From Mycolicibacterium sphagni (GTDB taxonomy: Bacteria; Actinomycetota; Actinomycetes; Mycobacteriales; Mycobacteriaceae): a DNA stretch of 64,000 nt. Made by a program: the position numbers and the translations under genes. The notes under the pieces were generated by a model. The model was not told where the DNA came from and searched no databases. It saw only the letters and a program-made list of their open reading frames with translations. The stretch covers positions 310,001 to 374,000 of the forward strand of contig NZ_NOZR01000002.1 in the NCBI RefSeq assembly GCF_002250655.1, given 5' to 3'. Shown here piece after piece: positions 8,710 to 15,977 of the stretch. The first letter of the stretch is position 1. Each line of letters begins with the position of its first letter.

Positions 8710-9738
8710 ATGGCACGCATCGACACCCACGCCCACGCCATTCCCGCCGGCTACCGCGCGGCGTTGCGGAAAGCCGGAGTCGGCGAGGCCGGCGGCCGCG
8801 AAATGCCCGAGTGGAGCCCGGAGGCAGCGCTGGACGCAATGGCCACGCTGGACGTCTCCACCGCGATCCTGTCGGTATCGACGCCCGGCACCTCGTTTCT
8901 CCCCGCGGCCGCCGACGCCGCTGCGCTGGCTCGTGACATCAACGATTACCTCGCATCTGCGGTTGCGGCCCAACCGGATCGGTTCGGGTTCTTCGCCACG
9001 GTGCCGCTGCCCCACATCCGGGAAGCGGCCGCCGAGGCTGCCCGCGCTCTCGACGAACTTCACGCCGACGGGGTGGTGCTACTGGCCAACAACGCCGGTG
9101 TGTACCTCGGCGAGGACGGCCAGGACGACCTGTTCGCCACCCTCGACCAGCGGTCGGCGGTCGTGTTCATCCACCCCGCGGATCTGCCCGGGCCGCCGGT
9201 GTCCGGAGTACCGCCGTTCGCCACCGACTTCCTGCTGGACACCACGCGCGCCGCATATCTCCTGGTGCGCAACAGTATTCGGCAGAAGTATCCGAACATC
9301 AAGTTCATCCTGAGCCACGCAGGCGGTTTCGTGCCCTACGCCTCACACCGCATGGCGCTGGCGATCATGAGCGATATCGGGCGCAGCGCCGCCGACAGCC
9401 TGGACGATTTCGCGAGCTTCTATTTCGACACCGCGTTGTCGTCCAGCGCGGCCGCCCTGCCGACGCTGCTCGCGTTCGCGAAACCGGGACACATCACCTT
9501 CGGGTCCGACTTCCCCTTCGCACCGGTGGTGGCCGGCGCGATGTTCACCGCCGGGTTGGAGACCTATCCGGGACTGGACGCCCCGCAGCGTGACGCGATC
9601 GACCGCGGCAATGCTCTGCGGTTGTTTCCCCGACTGGGCACAGCAACTCCGCTGACGCCGCCGCTGCCCGACCGGCTCAAGCATGCGGCCAGCCGTCAGG
9701 TGATGCGCGCGGTGACCCGACTGATCAGCACCCGCTGA
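8710..9738 (+). CDS. Amidohydrolase-2 family (ACMSD-like) metalloenzyme
   Basis: 342 residues of the COG2159 amidohydrolase family, which includes decarboxylases acting on aromatic or semialdehyde acids (ACMSD, resorcylate decarboxylases). Metal-site features are RIDTHAHAIP at the N-terminus (HxH), FIHPADLPG and LSHAGGF in the middle, and FGSDFPFAP near the end (metal Asp). It starts 13 bases after the dioxygenase with GAAGAGG upstream, so it is the fourth operon gene. A likely role is decarboxylation or hydrolysis of a ring-derived acid (inference). The convergent hydrolase stop abuts its own. Confidence 0.87.
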   Translation: MARIDTHAHAIPAGYRAALRKAGVGEAGGREMPEWSPEAALDAMATLDVSTAILSVSTPGTSFLPAAADAAALARDINDYLASAVAAQPDRFGFFATVPLPHIREAAAEAARALDELHADGVVLLANNAGVYLGEDGQDDLFATLDQRSAVVFIHPADLPGPPVSGVPPFATDFLLDTTRAAYLLVRNSIRQKYPNIKFILSHAGGFVPYASHRMALAIMSDIGRSAADSLDDFASFYFDTALSSSAAALPTLLAFAKPGHITFGSDFPFAPVVAGAMFTAGLETYPGLDAPQRDAIDRGNALRLFPRLGTATPLTPPLPDRLKHAASRQVMRAVTRLISTR

Positions 9739-10587
9739 TCAGTCGCTGGCCCGCGCCAGGAATGGCAGCAGCAGGTCGGCGAATCGCTTCGGGCATTCGA
9801 TTTGGGGCATGTGGCCGACCCCGTTGAGCAGATGCACCTCGGCGTGCGGGTAGACCCGCATCGCCTCCTCGATGTGGTGTGCCGGCAGGATGCGGTCCTG
9901 GCTGCCCCAGATGATCAGCGTCGGGCGGGGCGTGCGGGCCACGCCGGCGGCCAGTTCGCGGCGCCACTCAGGTCTCACCCCGCGCGGCGACCCCAGTTCG
10001 ATTGCGGCTTCGCGCATTACGGCGCCGGCGCCGGGCTGCGACCCGACGGTGAACGCGTGATCGATGCGCTCCTTGGTAGCCACCGATTTGTCGGCGTGGA
10101 TCGCACGCTCGAACAACACGGCACTCATTCGGTTGGGCTTTCGGATGCTCATCGGGCCGAGCACCGGCATGGTGAGCATGCGCAGCAACAGGGTGACCTC
10201 GCTGCCGAAGCCCGCGCTGTTGATCAACGACAGGCTGGCGACCCGGTCAGGCTGTTCGACCAGCAGCTGCTGGGCGATCGCCCCACCCAGTGAGTTGCCG
10301 ACGACGTGCAGGGGACGGGTCTCGCCCAGCGTGTCGAGGGTGCTGGCGACGCCGCGCGCCAGCCTCACCAATGTGATTGGTTCCGTGGTTCGTTCGGAAA
10401 ATCCGAAGCCGGGAACATCGACGGCGATCGTCCGGTAGGAGCCCGCCAGCCGTTCGTACTGGGGAGCCCAGTCCTCCATGCTGCGCCCGATGCCGTGCAC
10501 CAGCAGCACCGGCGGGTTAGCCGGATCGCCGTCGGCCCGAACCCGGGTGCGCCGCCCGTCGACCTCGATAAAGGCAGGCCTGCTCAT
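9739..10587 (-). CDS. Alpha/beta hydrolase
   Basis: 282-residue alpha/beta-hydrolase fold enzyme. Nucleophile Ser99 lies in GNSLGG, the acid in WGSQDRIL and the base in GVGHMPQIE; HGIGRS forms the oxyanion region. Its ATG overlaps the stop of the upstream Baeyer-Villiger-type monooxygenase (ATGA). In such pairs the monooxygenase inserts oxygen to make an ester or lactone and the hydrolase opens it, so a coupled ketone-to-acid step is plausible. Lipase or esterase activity is equally compatible with the motifs. Confidence 0.88.
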   Translation of the reverse strand: MSRPAFIEVDGRRTRVRADGDPANPPVLLVHGIGRSMEDWAPQYERLAGSYRTIAVDVPGFGFSERTTEPITLVRLARGVASTLDTLGETRPLHVVGNSLGGAIAQQLLVEQPDRVASLSLINSAGFGSEVTLLLRMLTMPVLGPMSIRKPNRMSAVLFERAIHADKSVATKERIDHAFTVGSQPGAGAVMREAAIELGSPRGVRPEWRRELAAGVARTPRPTLIIWGSQDRILPAHHIEEAMRVYPHAEVHLLNGVGHMPQIECPKRFADLLLPFLARASD

Positions 10588-12116
10588 GCCGTGGTCGCGC
10601 CCGATGCCGAAACCGCCGGCGCCGCAACCGTGGTGCCGAAACGCAGCGCCGGATCGTCGACCGCACCCTTGCGCAGCCGGGAATGGTCAGACCAGTAGTC
10701 CATCTCGACCGTCCAGGGCCCGCTCGTGCCCTGTTGCGGAAAGAGGTCGACCGAGCGCTGGATATAGCCGGCGGAGAAGTCCAGCATGGGGCGCTTCTCG
10801 ATCATCGGATTGTCCACCACGGGAACGACAGTGCTGTAGCCGTGCCGATCCATGTACCCCATGAGGCGACACAGGTGTTCGCAGACCAGCCCGACCTTCA
10901 GGGTCCACGACGAGTTGGTGTAGCCGAAGGCGAACGCCAGGTTAGGGATATCGGAGAGCATGAAGCTCTTGTAGACCAGCGACTGGTGGACATCCTTGAC
11001 CTCACCGTCGACGGCGACCTGGATGCCCCCGAACGGAAGCAGCTTCAAACCGGTTGCGGTGACGATGATGTCGGCCTCCAGCGTCGCACCGGATTCCAGC
11101 AGGATGCCGCTCTTGGTGAAGCGAGCGATCCGGTCGGTCACCACCGAAGCCTTGCCCCGCGCAATAGAGCGAAACAGGTCCGCGTCGGGCACCGCACACA
11201 AGCGTTGATCCCACGGGTTGTAGGTGGGTTTGAAGTGGGTGTCGACGTCGTAGCCTTCGGGCAATGCCTTGACGTTGATCGCGTGGATGATGCGGCGGGC
11301 AAGCTTCGGATTGCGCTGGCACAGGTTGTAGATGAATCGGCCTTTGCCGATGTTGAACCGCCGCGTCGCGGCATAGGCGGCTTTGGCCGGCAACACCTTT
11401 CGCAACGAGTTGGCGATCGGGTCCTTGCGTGGCTGCGGCATCACGTAGGAGGGCGAGCGCTGCAGCATGGTGATGTGTTCGACATCGCCGGCCATCGCGG
11501 GAATCAACGTGACCGCGGTTGCGCCACTACCGATGACGACGACCTTCTTACCCGCGTAGTCGAGGTCCTCCGGCCAGGACTGCGGGTGCACGATCAGACC
11601 TTCGAAGTCCTCTTCGCCCTCGAACTGTGGGCGGTGCCCACCGGCGTAGTCGTAATAGCCGGTCGCGCCGAACAACCAGTCGCAGGTCACCTCGGACTGC
11701 TCGCCGTCGCGTTCCAGCGTGACCGTCCACCGCGCGGCATCCGAATCGAAGTCGGCTCGCACCACCTTGTGCCGCAGATAGATTCGGCGGGCCAAGTCGT
11801 CCTCATCGATGACCTCGTGCAGGTAGTCGAGGATCTCGTGGGCGTCGGCGATCGCGTTGTCCGAAGTCCACGGCTTGAACTCGTAGCCAAAGGTGTGCAG
11901 GTCGGAGTCCGACCGGATGCCGGGGTACCGGAACAGATCCCAGGTGCCGCCGATCGCGTCACGGCTGTCGGCGATCGCAAACGTCTTTCCGGGCTGCTGG
12001 GTCACCAGGTAGTGGCCCAGTCCGAGGCCGGAGATCCCGGCACCGACGATCAGCACATCGACGTGGCCGCGGAGCGGCTGTGTTGGGCGGGCCTGGCTGA
12101 GGGAGTTCACGGTCAT
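10584..12116 (-). CDS. Flavin-containing Baeyer-Villiger monooxygenase (EthA-like)
   Basis: 510 residues. Two Rossmann motifs are present, GAGISG (FAD, near 25) and GSGATA (NADPH, mid-protein). Between them is a Baeyer-Villiger fingerprint F-x-G-x-x-x-H-x-x-x-W (FEGLIVHPQSWP). Segments such as GGTWDLFRYPGIRSDSD, EDLDYAGK, YNPWDQRLC and GYTNSSWTLK closely follow EthA of M. tuberculosis, which oxidises ketones and activates ethionamide. ATG 12116 is chosen because the promoter palindrome (12143-12171) lies just upstream. It is coupled to the hydrolase and divergent from a TetR gene, like the ethA–ethR arrangement. The physiological ketone is unknown. Confidence 0.93.
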   Translation of the reverse strand: MTVNSLSQARPTQPLRGHVDVLIVGAGISGLGLGHYLVTQQPGKTFAIADSRDAIGGTWDLFRYPGIRSDSDLHTFGYEFKPWTSDNAIADAHEILDYLHEVIDEDDLARRIYLRHKVVRADFDSDAARWTVTLERDGEQSEVTCDWLFGATGYYDYAGGHRPQFEGEEDFEGLIVHPQSWPEDLDYAGKKVVVIGSGATAVTLIPAMAGDVEHITMLQRSPSYVMPQPRKDPIANSLRKVLPAKAAYAATRRFNIGKGRFIYNLCQRNPKLARRIIHAINVKALPEGYDVDTHFKPTYNPWDQRLCAVPDADLFRSIARGKASVVTDRIARFTKSGILLESGATLEADIIVTATGLKLLPFGGIQVAVDGEVKDVHQSLVYKSFMLSDIPNLAFAFGYTNSSWTLKVGLVCEHLCRLMGYMDRHGYSTVVPVVDNPMIEKRPMLDFSAGYIQRSVDLFPQQGTSGPWTVEMDYWSDHSRLRKGAVDDPALRFGTTVAAPAVSASGATTA

Positions 12117-12142
12117 CGGGGCACTCTCCGGTTCGAACAGCA

Positions 12143-12171
12143 AAACTATAACGCGAATAGTGTTATAGTTT
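12143..12171. promoter_or_regulatory. Palindromic operator with opposed -10 boxes
   Basis: Perfect 10-bp inverted repeat AAACTATAAC (12143-12152) and GTTATAGTTT (12162-12171), 9-base spacer. Each arm contains TATAGT on one strand: 12164-12169 on plus (TetR gene) and 12150-12145 on minus (monooxygenase). A repressor dimer here would block both divergent promoters. No good -35 boxes are visible, so initiation may depend mainly on the -10 boxes. Confidence 0.75.
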
Positions 12172-12207
12172 CGCCGACAGCTGTCAAGAGTTCCCGGGAG
12201 GTAGGCG

Positions 12208-12831
12208 ATGACCACGGTGTCGGTTCCGCGGCGGGCGCCCGTCCAGGCCCGCAGCCGCCAGACCGTGGAGCGAATTCTCGATGCGGCCGCGGCCATCGCC
12301 GACGAGCAGGGCGTGGACGCCGCGACCACTCGCACGATCGCCGACCGCGCCGGGGTGTCCTATCCCTCGCTGTACCGGTTCTTCGCCGACCGCGACGCCA
12401 TCTTCGATGAGCTGATGGAACGGCACTGCGCCGAGATCGACGCCCGCTGCGTAGCGGCCGAGCAGACTTGGCAGATTACGTCGATCGCCGATTTGCTCAA
12501 TAGCGAGCTCGACCTGCATGTCGACTATTACCGCAAACATCCGAGCGCGGCCGGGCTGTGGTTGGGCGGGCGCACCTCCCCCACGGTCACCAGTCACGTC
12601 CACGCCAGGATGCGCACCCTGGCCAACCGGCTGCACGACATCCTCGTGACTGCCGGGCTCATCCCCGGCGAGACCGACCCGCGGGCCATGCAGGTCGGCG
12701 TCGAGATGGCCGACCGAATGCTCGAGCTGGCCTACCGCGACAACAACGATTTCGACGAGGCCACCCTGGCCATCGGCCGAGTCGCCCTGATCGCGTTCGG
12801 CAACGCGATGGCGTCGGGTCTGCAGGCCTGA
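12208..12831 (+). CDS. TetR-family regulator (divergent to EthA-like gene)
   Basis: 207 residues with an N-terminal TetR helix-turn-helix (ERILDAAAAIADEQGVDAA, then YPSLYRFFADRDAIFDEL). Start ATG 12208 follows GGGAGG. Its position, back to back with the Baeyer-Villiger monooxygenase over a shared palindrome, parallels ethR, so it probably represses the monooxygenase-hydrolase pair and itself. Overall it is not obviously an EthR orthologue; the ligand is unknown. Confidence 0.92.
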   Translation: MTTVSVPRRAPVQARSRQTVERILDAAAAIADEQGVDAATTRTIADRAGVSYPSLYRFFADRDAIFDELMERHCAEIDARCVAAEQTWQITSIADLLNSELDLHVDYYRKHPSAAGLWLGGRTSPTVTSHVHARMRTLANRLHDILVTAGLIPGETDPRAMQVGVEMADRMLELAYRDNNDFDEATLAIGRVALIAFGNAMASGLQA

Positions 12832-12842
12832 GGGCCCGGGGC

Positions 12843-12922
12843 ATCGAGTCTGCGGTCAGATCGAGATTTTGGCCAATTCTGCGATCTGTCGGCAGACTCG
12901 ATTCACCGGGCGCAGACTCGAT
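12843..12922. repeat. REP-like intergenic inverted repeat (11-bp arms, one arm doubled)
   Basis: ATCGAGTCTGC (12843-12853) is matched by its exact reverse complement GCAGACTCGAT twice, at 12892-12902 and 12912-12922. The element fills the space between two convergent genes and could form alternative stem-loops, acting as a bidirectional terminator. The inner sequence (agatcgagattttggcc) resembles dispersed intergenic repeats I associate with mycobacteria, but this is from memory. Confidence 0.65.
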
Positions 12923-12937
12923 GAACTTGATGGGTGA

Positions 12938-13384
12938 TCAGAACACTGACGACGGTGCCGCCATCGTCGAGTTCGGCGCACGCCAGTCGGTCGAAACGAA
13001 GCGGTGGGAGATCAACCAGTGCTGACCGACCGGGGCGAATACGTCGCGGTATCGGCCGTAATGGTCCAGGCCCATCTCGGTGAACACCGTGAAGTACGAC
13101 GACACCTGCGCGCGCTCAGGAGTCAGCTCGGTGAACCGGATGTTGGTCAGGGTGTGCCGGACGATCCGCTTGACCCCAGCGTCGGCCGACGGGACGGTGA
13201 CCCCGCCTAGGAACTCGGCGATCGCCGCGCGGCCGGCAGCCGCGACGGTGCCGCGCACCTCGAGTTTGCCGTCCGGACAAAAGGTTTGGGTCAGATCCTC
13301 GATGCGTCCCGCGTCACCGGACCAGTTGTAGAGCGCGAGGGTGTCACGGATCCGTTCGCGGGCGACCAGTTCCCACATCTGCAT
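12938..13384 (-). CDS. SnoaL/NTF2-like protein
   Basis: 148-residue SnoaL_4/NTF2-like alpha+beta barrel, the family of small cyclases, isomerases and dehydratase-like binding proteins. Characteristic segments are RIRDTLALYNWSGDAG, FCPDGKLEVRGT, RIVRHTLTNIRF and GRYRDVFAP. Start is ATG 13384, preceded by AAGGGA; upstream in-frame codons to 13459 lack a ribosome site. It is convergent with the TetR gene across the repeat at 12843-12922. Function is unassigned; a role in steroid or aromatic metabolism is possible but only suggested by the neighbourhood. Confidence 0.8.
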   Translation of the reverse strand: MQMWELVARERIRDTLALYNWSGDAGRIEDLTQTFCPDGKLEVRGTVAAAGRAAIAEFLGGVTVPSADAGVKRIVRHTLTNIRFTELTPERAQVSSYFTVFTEMGLDHYGRYRDVFAPVGQHWLISHRFVSTDWRAPNSTMAAPSSVF

Positions 13385-13466
13385 GGCTGTCCCTTCAGCG
13401 CTTCTCGAAGCGTTGATAGTCGATCGGGTTGTGCCGGCCACCAGGGATCTCGCATGCAACGTGGGA

Positions 13467-13859
13467 TTAGGGAGCTACCTCTGGCGCGGTCTTACGGCGC
13501 CGGGTGGCGCCCCACAGGCCGACGCCGATGCCGACCACCGCACCGCCGAGCCCGATGATCTGCTGGCCACGGGTCAGATCGCTGTGCACGCTCGACCCGC
13601 CCAGCAGGTCGGCGGCATCAGCGCCGCCCGAGGCAAGGAACCAGCCCCGGGTGTTGCGGCCGCGAAGCCCCGCCGACAGCAGCAGTCCGCCGATCAGCGC
13701 GTCGCGATAGCCCATCGACCGCAGCAGCAGCCGAGCCGACGGCCCGGGGTCGTTGGGCTCACCCCAAAGTCTGTTGGCACCCATCGGGTCGACCAGGAAG
13801 TGGACGCCGGAGGCAAGCCGGATACTGCCCGCGATTACCGCGGCCTTGTCGATCGACAC
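13467..13859 (-). CDS. Small membrane protein, DUF4267-like
   Basis: 130 residues with about four hydrophobic stretches (AAVIAGSIRLASG, YRDALIGGLLLSAG, WFLASGGADAADLLGG and a C-terminal IIGLGGAVVGIGVGLWG) and a basic tail RRRK. It looks like an inner-membrane protein of unknown function. GTG 13859 is the best in-frame start; it lies 12 bases beyond the stop of the upstream secreted protein, suggesting cotranscription. No clear Shine-Dalgarno. Confidence 0.65.
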   Translation of the reverse strand: MSIDKAAVIAGSIRLASGVHFLVDPMGANRLWGEPNDPGPSARLLLRSMGYRDALIGGLLLSAGLRGRNTRGWFLASGGADAADLLGGSSVHSDLTRGQQIIGLGGAVVGIGVGLWGATRRRKTAPEVAP

Positions 13860-13870
13860 GTCATTACCGC

Positions 13871-14257
13871 TTAGAGAGTTGCGGTGAACGGGCCAAGGAG
13901 CTGGCAATCAGGCGCAGGATTCTGCCCGAGCCATATCGGACAGCCACGGCCGGTCGCGGTGTACGTCGCGCCGGGCTTGTACGGCACCGAGATCACCGCG
14001 GGATCCGCTCCGTGCGCCTGCGCGCAGTGCGTGACACCGTCAGCCCCCAGCAGGCAGGCCACTGCCGAATACGGACCGCCGGCCGGCCCACATCCCGCCA
14101 GTTCCGCGGTAGCGGTCACCCCGCTCGGCCCGACCACGGGCGGGGAGAGCGTGTACGTGCACGGCGGAAGGGGTCCGGCATGCGCGACGGCCCCTGCGGC
14201 GAAGCCGCTGAGAGCCAACATAAACGCCATCGACACCGCGTGGATCGGCCGAATCAT
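13871..14257 (-). CDS. Small secreted Cys-containing protein
   Basis: 128 residues with a Sec signal peptide (MIRPIHAVSMAFMLALSGF to AHAG) and a mature part of about 100 residues with six cysteines, consistent with disulfides in an exported protein. No domain recognised. It is divergent from the DUF732 gene and upstream of the membrane protein. Part of a run of four small exported or membrane proteins (13.4-15.2 kb). Confidence 0.72.
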   Translation of the reverse strand: MIRPIHAVSMAFMLALSGFAAGAVAHAGPLPPCTYTLSPPVVGPSGVTATAELAGCGPAGGPYSAVACLLGADGVTHCAQAHGADPAVISVPYKPGATYTATGRGCPIWLGQNPAPDCQLLGPFTATL

Positions 14258-14340
14258 GGGCCGAATACTAGATCACGGCAAGCAGCGTCGATGTATATTG
14301 CGCCGATCCCCTGCGCTCCGCCGACCTGCGCCGATCATCG

Positions 14341-14721
14341 ATGGGACACAATATGGCAATGCCTATCGCTGCACCTCGTCTGCTCGTCGCCGGCGCCTTG
14401 GCCACATTGGGCACGCTGAGCGTGCTCGCCACCGCCCAGCCGGCGCATGCCGATGACATCGGCTACCTGGTCAACGTCACCGTCCGGCCCGGCTACAACT
14501 TCCCCAACGCCGACGCCGCCCTGGCCTACGGCCATGGCCTCTGCGATCAGATCAATTCCGGCGTGAAGTACGGCCAGCTGGTCAACACCATCAAGTCCGA
14601 CTTCTCCACCACAGACGAGTTCCAGGCGTCGTATCTGATCAGCCAGTCCGCTCAAGAGCTCTGCCCCGCCGCGATCTGGCAGCTGCGGCAGTCCGCAGCC
14701 GGCTACGTCCCGTCCGCATAG
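14341..14721 (+). CDS. DUF732 secreted protein
   Basis: 126 residues. A signal peptide ends near AHADD, followed by a DUF732 domain, a short helical domain common in exported mycobacterial proteins (ALAYGHGLCDQINSG, then FSTTDEFQASYLISQSAQ, then LCPA), with two cysteines expected to pair. Start ATG 14341 or the in-frame ATG codons at 14353 and 14359. It is followed 12 bases later by another exported protein, so they form a two-gene unit. Function unknown. Confidence 0.87.
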   Translation: MGHNMAMPIAAPRLLVAGALATLGTLSVLATAQPAHADDIGYLVNVTVRPGYNFPNADAALAYGHGLCDQINSGVKYGQLVNTIKSDFSTTDEFQASYLISQSAQELCPAAIWQLRQSAAGYVPSA

Positions 14722-14733
14722 TAAGGAAAGACG

Positions 14734-15219
14734 TTGGTAAACAAAGGCATTCGGGTCGGTATCGCCGCGAGCGCGGCCACCTTGCTGGCAGCCGTGGCCG
14801 CACCGGTCGCGCACGCCGACAACACCCGTCTCAACAACGGTGTAGTCGCCAACGTCTACACCGTCCAGCACGAGGCAGGGTGCACCGGGGACGTCAAGAA
14901 GAACCCCGCACTGACGCAGGCCGCGGAGTGGCACGCCGACGACGTCCTCAACAACCGGTCCCTGGACGGCGATCTTGGATCCGACGGCTCCACACCCCAG
15001 AGCCGCGCCGCCGCAGCCGGTTTCAAGGGAACGGTCACCCAAACCGTAGCCATCAATCCGGCACTGGCGATCAACAATCTGGACGTGATCAATCAGTGGT
15101 ACTACGACCCTGCCGCTTTCGCGATCATGTCCAACTGCGCCAACACCGCGATGGGCGTCTGGTCGGTGAACAGCCTGGACCGATCGGTCCTGGTAGCGGT
15201 GTACGGCCAGCCGGCCTGA
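14734..15219 (+). CDS. Secreted CAP (SCP/PR1-like) domain protein
   Basis: 161 residues. A signal peptide (to about residue 28, AHADN) precedes a compact CAP-like domain: NVYTVQHEAGC, LTQAAEWHADDVLNN, then GVWSVNSLDRSVLVAVYGQP. CAP proteins are extracellular and often bind lipids. Start is TTG 14734 with AAGGAAAG ahead of it. The first CAP histidine is present (EWHADD), but the domain is shorter than typical, so enzymatic activity is not expected. Confidence 0.75.
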   Translation: MVNKGIRVGIAASAATLLAAVAAPVAHADNTRLNNGVVANVYTVQHEAGCTGDVKKNPALTQAAEWHADDVLNNRSLDGDLGSDGSTPQSRAAAAGFKGTVTQTVAINPALAINNLDVINQWYYDPAAFAIMSNCANTAMGVWSVNSLDRSVLVAVYGQPA

Positions 15220-15262
15220 CCTCGCGAGCACGGCTCGTCGGGCCGGCGATCTACCGCTAGCG

Positions 15263-15910
15263 TCAGGGCAGAATCCGCAATCCCCACTGCCCGAGCAAGG
15301 GCTGCACCATCGTGAAGTACGTCGTGTAGTCGTCACCGTCGGGTGAGGACATCAGGATGCCCACCGCGCTCACGGTGCCGTCGGGATTTTTCACGAAGCC
15401 CGGACTGCCGCTGTCCCCCTCCAGGCTGTAGACGCTGGCCTCGACCACATCGCCCTCGACGCCCTTGATCTCACCGCACGTCTCCCCGGTGACTGCACCC
15501 ACTTTGCAGAACGGCATCCCAATGCTAATTTGACTGGCGCTCAACACATCCCGCACCTGATAACGACCGCCGACGTCCCCGTTGGGGGCACCGACGCCGG
15601 GGTCAAGGCGAATGATGGCGGCGTCCCTCTTGTCACCGTGGACCTCGCTGGCACTGATTTTCCCGAGCACCGTGTCGTCGCCGCCGTAGGTCCAATCCGA
15701 ACCATCGTGCGCATCGCAGTGCCCACTGGTCAGCAGGTAGTAACTGCCATCATTGCCTTGTGCGGCGAAACCGGCTGTGCACCGGCCACTTTCGTCGTCG
15801 ACCTCGATGCCAGGGGTCGGGGGCGGTTCCGCCACCGCGGGACTCGCCAGACCGACCGCCGCAATCAGTGCCGCACCCGCAAGCGCCGGAATTACCGTGC
15901 TACCGGCCAT
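15263..15910 (-). CDS. Secreted chymotrypsin-like (S1 family) serine protease
   Basis: 215 residues with signal peptide (to about AVAEP, residue 28). The catalytic triad is complete and well spaced: His64 in TSGHC, Asp96 in KRDAAII and Ser167 in EGDSGSP. Four cysteines (44, 65, 135, 145) fit two disulfides. Size and motifs resemble streptogrisin or low-molecular-weight actinobacterial S1 proteases, though no long pro-region is seen, so activation may not need cleavage of a prodomain. ATG 15910 follows a strong GGGAGGGGG. Divergent from the flavin monooxygenase. Confidence 0.88.
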   Translation of the reverse strand: MAGSTVIPALAGAALIAAVGLASPAVAEPPPTPGIEVDDESGRCTAGFAAQGNDGSYYLLTSGHCDAHDGSDWTYGGDDTVLGKISASEVHGDKRDAAIIRLDPGVGAPNGDVGGRYQVRDVLSASQISIGMPFCKVGAVTGETCGEIKGVEGDVVEASVYSLEGDSGSPGFVKNPDGTVSAVGILMSSPDGDDYTTYFTMVQPLLGQWGLRILP

Positions 15911-15977
15911 CTAGGCCCCCTCCCCTGGAATCGACAAGATCGTATCGAGACGGCCCGCACGTGGGAGAGTTTCACAG

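Noticed and set aside
10683..12410. Long plus-strand frame opposite the Baeyer-Villiger monooxygenase
   Set aside because: No domain match; it runs across the divergent promoter, which is incompatible with a real gene there.
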